52,074 bases of DNA from Pseudanabaena sp. Salubria-1 (GTDB lineage: Bacteria > Cyanobacteriota > Cyanobacteriia > Pseudanabaenales > Pseudanabaenaceae). A program made the position numbers and the translations under genes. The stretch lies in contig JALQCR010000046.1 of NCBI GenBank assembly GCA_023336205.1, forward strand, positions 1 through 52,074, in the 5' to 3' direction. Positions 47,474-52,074 of this stretch are shown here, piece by piece. Within the stretch, counting starts at the first letter, position 1. Each line of letters opens with the position of its first letter. The notes beneath the pieces are model-generated. The model was not told the DNA's origin and made no database searches. It saw nothing but the letters and a program-made list of their open reading frames with translations.

Positions 47474-47642
47474 AAATATCTTCCTCTGGATCGTTCCATT
47501 CATCAAAAGCCGTTTCTGCAAGCTGCATCATGATGGTTGTGTCTAGCTTTTCCTCAACTTCTGCAATCAGCTTTAGTAGCTCAGGTATAGGCAACTGAAA
47601 CAAAAAAGTTTTTATATCTTCAGTTGTTAGAGTCGTAATCAT
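47463..47642 (-). CDS. Small antitoxin paired with the PemK toxin
   Basis: A 59-aa ORF from ATG 47642 with GAGGA 7 bases upstream: MITTLTTEDIKTFLFQLPIP, then ELLKLIAEVEEKLDTTIM, and an acidic tail EWNDPEEDIYDA. The helix-plus-acidic-tail layout and the overlap with the toxin start identify it as the antitoxin. It uses only one small frame and is easily missed. Confidence 0.75.
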   Translation of the reverse strand: MITTLTTEDIKTFLFQLPIPELLKLIAEVEEKLDTTIMMQLAETAFDEWNDPEEDIYDA

Positions 47643-47700
47643 AAATTTATCCTCATAATTTCGCGTAAGCTGTAAGGCGATAGAACTACAAAATCAACTA

Positions 47701-48789
47701 GCGCCAATTCAAGGATGAAATGCAACACCTAGAGATCTTTGCGTAAAGGGACTCATAAGGATATTCTGATATTAATCACAATAATTAGGATACCCTCATG
47801 AGCTTTGTCCATCTTACCACCACAGAAAGAAGTGAACTGTATAAACTAAGAGTAATTGAGCAATTATCTGTATCAGAGATAGGTCGTCGCTTGAAGCGAA
47901 ACAAAAGTACGATTTCAAGAGAGTTATCGCGCAATACAGACGAGCGACAGATTGGCTATTTGCCAGATACTGCGGTTGCCCTGATGAAAGCAAGACGGAA
48001 ACAAGCAAAGGTAAGATTTCAGAGCATCAGTGCTGAGACGATCGCCGAAGTCAAACAACGGTTAGAGCAACACCACAGCCCAGAGCAACTAGCAGGGAGA
48101 ATGGAAAGGGAGGGGCTAGGTAAAATCAGCTATGAGACGATTTATCTGATGATCTATGCAAACCATCAAGAGATGGGAATATATCAACAATATCTGAGGC
48201 AGAAGCAAAAGCAACGAAGGCGCAAAGGTCGCCATCAGAAGCGAGGTGGCATTCCCAATAGGGTAGGGATAGAGAATCGACCGAAGATTGCAGATTTAAA
48301 AACAGAGATTGGACATTGGGAAAGTGATACGGTAATCGGGTGCAACCACACAGGTATCGTAGTTACGCATGTTGATAAAGCATCGAAGTATTTACTTGCT
48401 GGACTAGCTAAGAACAAGACGATGGATGAGATAAACAGAGTGACATTCAATCTATTTGAGCCTATAGAATCAACATCTCGAAAGACAATGACCTTTGATA
48501 ATGGAAGAGAATTCTGTGGGCATGAGAAGCTATCTGAAAGATTGAAACTAGAGACCTTCTTTGCGAATCCATATCATTCATGGGAACGTGGATTGAATGA
48601 ACACACCAATGGATTAATTAGAGAGTTCTATCCCAAAAGTACAAACTTTAAAATCGTGAAAGAAGAGGACTTTCAGAAGGCAGTGAATTTGATCAATCAC
48701 AGACCCAGAAAATCACTTGACTATCGTACTCCTTACGAAGTATTCTTTGCTTCATCAGAACCCGTTGCATTTCATCCTTGAATTGGCGC
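47701..48789 (+). mobile_element. IS30-family insertion sequence (1089 bp)
   Basis: Perfect 26-bp terminal inverted repeats, starting gcgccaattcaaggatgaaa, at 47701-47726 and 48764-48789. No matching 2-3 bp duplication is visible at the outer flanks (cta before, atc after), and the interrupted helicase gene does not resume on the left. Confidence 0.92.
47798..48781 (+). CDS. IS30-family transposase
   Basis: A 327-aa protein with the N-terminal HTH of IS30 (LTTTERSELYKLRVIEQLSV, SEIGRRLKRNKSTISRELSR) and a C-terminal DDE core: HWESDTVIG (first Asp), TFDNGREF (second Asp), ERGLNEHTNGLIREF (Glu). It is intact, and its end overlaps the right inverted repeat. It is probably active. Confidence 0.93.
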   Translation: MSFVHLTTTERSELYKLRVIEQLSVSEIGRRLKRNKSTISRELSRNTDERQIGYLPDTAVALMKARRKQAKVRFQSISAETIAEVKQRLEQHHSPEQLAGRMEREGLGKISYETIYLMIYANHQEMGIYQQYLRQKQKQRRRKGRHQKRGGIPNRVGIENRPKIADLKTEIGHWESDTVIGCNHTGIVVTHVDKASKYLLAGLAKNKTMDEINRVTFNLFEPIESTSRKTMTFDNGREFCGHEKLSERLKLETFFANPYHSWERGLNEHTNGLIREFYPKSTNFKIVKEEDFQKAVNLINHRPRKSLDYRTPYEVFFASSEPVAFHP

Positions 48790-49944
48790 ATCTTCATTAA
48801 TATCCTGCCCCTCATCGATAAACACTATATCGTATACACCATCACAATGCTTCAAGTTGCTAATAACCTGTCTAGCTTTCTCGCTGTTGGACATAGTACT
48901 AGAAAAAGAAATCTTTCTAGCCAGTAAGCTATTTTTAGGTAATTCTTCTTTAATTAAGGATTTGAGAGTATGGATATGAACTATTCGCTTATATTCTGAT
49001 TCCGTCATGGAGTCTAAATCAATCGGAGAAAGCATTGCAGATAATACCTCTTGATCTAGCAATCTACGAATATAATTATTGAAATGATAGATTAAGATAG
49101 ATGGTTCTCTGCCGTATTGCTCTTTAAATGCAGTTATCAAGTGAGGTACTAACTGAGCGAGAATAATAGTCTTTCCACTACCAGCTACACCTCGGAATGT
49201 ATGTACTCTTCCAAGAGTTAAAGCAGAGTAGCTCGCATTTATATTAACTAACTCACGAAATACTTCTTCTTGAGCAGAAAATAAAATTTTTCCACCTTTG
49301 CTAATTCTAGTTTTTAATCTTTCAGCAGTCTTGATTATTTCAGATACTTGATTGACAGATTCTTCTTTCGGCTGTTGATATTGTTTACCTTGATGTGTTG
49401 AATTTTGACCAGTTGTTCGAGAATTTGTGTATCTGCTACGAAAATGACTATGGACTAAATTTAGAGCAACTTTAGTCCATTCTTGAACATATGGGATAAC
49501 TATAATCCCAAGTCCAAAGTTCGGCACAGAATCTCTTACAACATTTGCTAATTGAATCCATGTAAACTGACCAGCTTGCCCCCAAAACATTACTCCAGCA
49601 ACAGTCAATATATAATTCAGCCCATTTTCATAATTAGAGTCGTAGACTTTAGCTATTGCTAAAGCTCCAGCTATTTGGCATGGGGTATAAACAAATATCC
49701 CTGGGAAACCAAACAAGCTCAGTTGTCCTGCTGTTGGTATTAAATCATGAATAACATGATTTTTGATTCTCTCAACTGCTGCTTCTCTCTCTTGTTCTGT
49801 CCGATTAGACCAATCTTGACTAAAAATATAACCAAAGGCTTCTTTGCTCTCTGTAATCTTACGTGGCAAGTTAATATCAAGAATATCTTTCCCAGACTCA
49901 GCTACTCTACGAAAAATGCCAATAACGCTGTCAATAAAACTCAT
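48790..49944 (-). pseudogene. SF1 (UvrD/Rep-like) helicase, truncated at the 3' end by IS30
   Basis: The gene starts at ATG 49944. Residues 1-165 contain hydrophobic stretches (LSLFGFPGIFVYTPCQIAGA; ILTVAGVMFWGQAG; FGLGIIVIPYVQEW), which may be membrane-associated. After a polar linker the P-loop domain begins: FRGVAGSGKTI (Walker A, about 250-260) and YDIVFIDEGQDI (Walker B, about 371-382). Native sequence ends at Asp385; the IS30 adds APIQG and a stop at 48780-48772. All motifs after II are absent, and the missing part is not on the other side of the IS, so it was lost. The product should lack helicase activity. The original role is unknown. Confidence 0.78.
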
Positions 49945-50070
49945 AGATTAGACTTAGTTTTTTAAATATTAAGATAAGTGGATATTTTTAATCAGACTAG
50001 GATCTAGCATAATCTCCTAATGTCTCAAGTGCTGGGAAAAGTAGCGTTTGACGAACTATAAAACCAAATC

Positions 50071-50691
50071 TCAAATTCCTATTTCTGCAATCTTGCGTAA
50101 AACTTGCCATGCCACCTCTAACTCACCCCGATTAACTAAAGGAGCTAAAACCTGAGACATCCCATATTGCTTACCCTCTAACTTCACAAACACAATATCA
50201 TCACCATTCGTCAACATCGCAAAAGTCGGGCGATCGCCATTTGGACTCGCCATCAAATAAGCCAAAGTTTGCGGTAAAGCAGACCAAACCGACAGCATCG
50301 TTTTCTTTGATTCTAAAACGATTATCCACAGGCGATCGCGCAATACCAACACATCAATTCGCCCCTGTAGAGTTTCTTCACTATCAGAAATATTGATCGC
50401 AATCGACTCCTCCGCCTTAATCCGAAAAGGAGGATCGTATAAACCAGCGATCGTTAGCAATGGCGAGACGAGTAATAGCATCACCGTACTTTCTAGCAAA
50501 TGTCCACCAGAACGATGATAAATATAACGCCGCCAGATAATCTCTAGATTTGCGCGATCGCTAGGATTGATCTCTGGTAACTGGTCATACCATTCCGTAA
50601 AAAAATCCCTCGATTCACTACGACTCAAGCCAAATTTTCTCTCTGCTTCAGCGATCGTTGTGATAGCTTCAGTAACAGCTAATGTTTGCAT
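50071..50691 (-). CDS. PD-(D/E)XK nuclease-fold protein (restriction-endonuclease-like)
   Basis: A 206-aa protein with the motif QGRIDVLVL (Asp113) and IIVLESKKT (Glu127, Lys129), plus a downstream ALPQTLAYLM, as in nuclease-fold domains related to type I R subunits and abundant in cyanobacteria. Glu67 in GGHLLES may be the helix Glu of the site. No methyltransferase is adjacent. The function is unproved; it could be an orphan nuclease or a regulatory fold. The start is ATG 50691. Confidence 0.7.
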   Translation of the reverse strand: MQTLAVTEAITTIAEAERKFGLSRSESRDFFTEWYDQLPEINPSDRANLEIIWRRYIYHRSGGHLLESTVMLLLVSPLLTIAGLYDPPFRIKAEESIAINISDSEETLQGRIDVLVLRDRLWIIVLESKKTMLSVWSALPQTLAYLMASPNGDRPTFAMLTNGDDIVFVKLEGKQYGMSQVLAPLVNRGELEVAWQVLRKIAEIGI

Positions 50692-50774
50692 AGTGAATAC
50701 TTGGAGTTGGTTTTCAATACCATAATTCTAATCTCTAGCTCTCAATTCGTAACAAGTCGCCTAAGCCAAAATAT

Positions 50775-50848
50775 TATCCCATATAAAGGATAAACTTGAT
50801 TTTATAGTCTATAAGGGATAAACTTAGTTTTATACCCTAAAAAGGATA
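50775..50848 (+). promoter_or_regulatory. Three HipB-like operators in the hipBA promoter region
   Basis: Half-sites with exactly 8-base spacers: TATCC-N8-GGATA (50775-50792), TATAG-N8-GGATA (50803-50820), and TATAC-N8-GGATA (50831-50848). Their starts are 28 bp apart each time. The first matches the known E. coli HipB operator consensus exactly. They end 13 bases before the hipB ATG, so autoregulation by HipB/HipAB is expected. Confidence 0.8.
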
Positions 50849-50861
50849 AAAGCATCAGACT

Positions 50862-51113
50862 ATGCTAATCCACTCCTCCAAAGAACTAGCTGAATATCTA
50901 CGCGATCGCCGCAAAAGACAAAAGTTAAGCCAAGCCGAAATAGGCGATCGGGTAGGCATCAAACAAGCCACCATCTCCGCTTTTGAAAACAACCCCGAAG
51001 GCACAAAATTAGAAACTCTATTTAAACTATTCTCCGCCCTAGATCTAGAAATACAGATTATTCCCAAAGAAGAAGCTCGTAAGCCTAAACAAGGATGGAA
51101 AGAAGAATGGTAA
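50862..51113 (+). CDS. hipB: HipB-like antitoxin, XRE-type HTH regulator
   Basis: An 83-aa protein with a Cro/C1 helix-turn-helix: LRDRRKRQKLSQAEIGDRVG, then IKQATISAFENN (about 14-46). A C-terminal strand LDLEIQIIPKEE follows, as in HipB, where it forms the dimer. It would bind the HipA kinase and the three upstream operators. Its stop overlaps the hipA start by 7 bases. Confidence 0.88.
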   Translation: MLIHSSKELAEYLRDRRKRQKLSQAEIGDRVGIKQATISAFENNPEGTKLETLFKLFSALDLEIQIIPKEEARKPKQGWKEEW

Positions 51114-52074
51114 GAACAAGGCGCATCAATAGCCTCAATATCCTCATGAATGGCTATCTAGTTGGTACTTGGCAAAACTTACCCAGTAGCGCGATGAACT
51201 TTCAGTATGCAGAAGAATGGCTAGAAACTGACGGAGCGCGTCCTATCTCTTTATCAATGCCCTTACGCAGACAGCCCTATGAAGGAGATCTTGTCTATAA
51301 CTTTTTCGATAACTTGCTACCAGATAGTCGAGAAATTCGAGCAAGAATTCAAAAACGCTTTAGTATCTTCACCTCACAGCCATTCGACCTATTAACAGCG
51401 ATCGGAGGCGACTGCGTTGGAGCAATCCAAATTTGTCAGGAAGGCACTCCCCAAACTATAGAGACAACCCAAGCACAGCCAATGTCAACGGATGAAGTTG
51501 CCAGATATTTGAAAGAATATAAAACAACTCCTATAGGAACAGTCAAAAATAACAACGATTTCCGTATATCGATCGCAGGCGCTCAAGAGAAAACTGCCTT
51601 ACTTTGGCATGAAGGAAAATGGTGTCGTCCTACCGGCACTACGCCCACCAGTCATATCTTCAAGTTTCCCATTGGCATAATTCCTAATGACAATTTAAAC
51701 ATGAGTGATAGCTGCGAGAATGAATGGCTATGTCTCCAAATCGCCAAAGCATTTGGATTACCAACAGCCGAGGCTCAAATTCAGCATTTCGATGATGTCA
51801 AAGCATTAGTTGTTGAGCGCTTCGATCGCCGATGGTCTCAAGATCAACGATGGTTGATAAGGATTCCTCAAGAGGATATGTGCCAAGCATTAGGAATGTC
51901 GCCAAACTTGAAATATCAAAATCAAGGCGGAGCAGGAATCAGTGAAATCATGAAAATATTACTCGGTTCCGAAGATGCTAATGGCGATCGCGAGAAATTC
52001 TTTCGCAGTCAAATTCTATTTTGGCTATTAGCCGCCACTGATGGACATAGTAAAAACTTTAGTATTTACATTAA
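51107..52074 (+). CDS. hipA: HipA-like serine/threonine kinase toxin, partial (runs off the right edge)
   Basis: A plus-strand frame open from ATG 51107 to the end of the window (322 codons). HipA features: N-terminal subdomain (LMNGYLVGTWQNL; DGARPISLSMPL; YNFFDNLLPDS), then FDLLTAIGGDCVGAIQI, the ATP-binding loop ISIAGAQEKTALL, substrate/Mg segment VVERFDRRW, and catalytic TDGHSKNFSI with Asp and Asn. E. coli HipA phosphorylates glutamyl-tRNA synthetase and causes persistence; the target here is unknown. A second in-frame ATG at 51146 would also fit, but the residues before it (RRINSLNIL) form the expected first strand. The C-terminus (probably about 100 residues) is outside the window. Confidence 0.88.
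   Translation, partial: MVRTRRINSLNILMNGYLVGTWQNLPSSAMNFQYAEEWLETDGARPISLSMPLRRQPYEGDLVYNFFDNLLPDSREIRARIQKRFSIFTSQPFDLLTAIGGDCVGAIQICQEGTPQTIETTQAQPMSTDEVARYLKEYKTTPIGTVKNNNDFRISIAGAQEKTALLWHEGKWCRPTGTTPTSHIFKFPIGIIPNDNLNMSDSCENEWLCLQIAKAFGLPTAEAQIQHFDDVKALVVERFDRRWSQDQRWLIRIPQEDMCQALGMSPNLKYQNQGGAGISEIMKILLGSEDANGDREKFFRSQILFWLLAATDGHSKNFSIYI

Noticed and set aside
48772..48789. C-terminal APIQG of the helicase ORF
   Set aside because: Encoded by the IS30 inverted repeat, not native.

Overview
The window looks like chromosomal accessory DNA of a cyanobacterium. GCGATCGC-type (HIP1) palindromes recur throughout, and phytochrome-kinase, AAA/nuclease and toxin-antitoxin genes of cyanobacterial type are present. 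The species cannot be read from the sequence. Two large systems dominate: a Tc (ABC) toxin operon at about 6.3-32.6 kb and a DISARM-like phage defence locus at about 33.1-47.1 kb. Both have been hit by mobile elements, and most hits are recent: removing the element plus one copy of its target duplication restores an uninterrupted reading frame each time.

Layout. 1-4117 (minus strand): the 3' side of a gene with a helicase-associated-like domain, an epoxide-hydrolase-like alpha/beta hydrolase, and an AAA ATPase fused to a PD-(D/E)XK-like domain. 4586-5932 (plus): a LanC-like cyclase gene broken by a 122-bp MITE. 6278-22088 (minus): one giant TcA gene, reconstructed length 3309 aa. It is cut by an ISKra4-type IS (7887-9360), a 1258-bp DDE IS (13085-14342), and a composite element (15554-18685) made of two inverted copies of that same IS around a piece of a phytochrome-type histidine kinase gene. 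22182-24327: a small membrane protein gene split by a 1477-bp IS. 24567-24884: a candidate immunity gene. 24887-32632: an intact TcB-TcC fusion of 2581 aa ending in a Doc/Fic domain. The transcription order is TcB-TcC/Doc, immunity, small membrane protein(s), TcA.

33146-47127 (minus): drmMI, drmA, drmB, drmC in class 1 DISARM order. drmB is split by a fourth copy of the 1258-bp IS, and no drmD is present. Between drmMI and drmA lies a small toxin-antitoxin island: a VapBC-like pair, a PemK pair, an antitoxin remnant, and a DUF6088-type antitoxin with a truncated AbiEii-like partner. Another PemK pair sits just upstream of drmMI. An IS30 element (47701-48789) follows and abuts a truncated SF1 helicase gene. 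The window ends with a PD-(D/E)XK protein and a hipBA module preceded by three regularly spaced HipB-like operators; hipA runs off the right edge.

How the genes work together. In intact form the Tc operon would encode a TcA translocation channel and a TcB-TcC cocoon that would deliver a Doc-like enzyme, with a self-protection gene directly behind the toxin. Here the channel gene is broken three times while the toxin and candidate immunity genes remain open. The DISARM locus has its methyltransferase, helicase and PLD protein intact but a severed drmB and no visible drmD. The region therefore reads as a conflict-gene island in an early stage of IS-driven decay.
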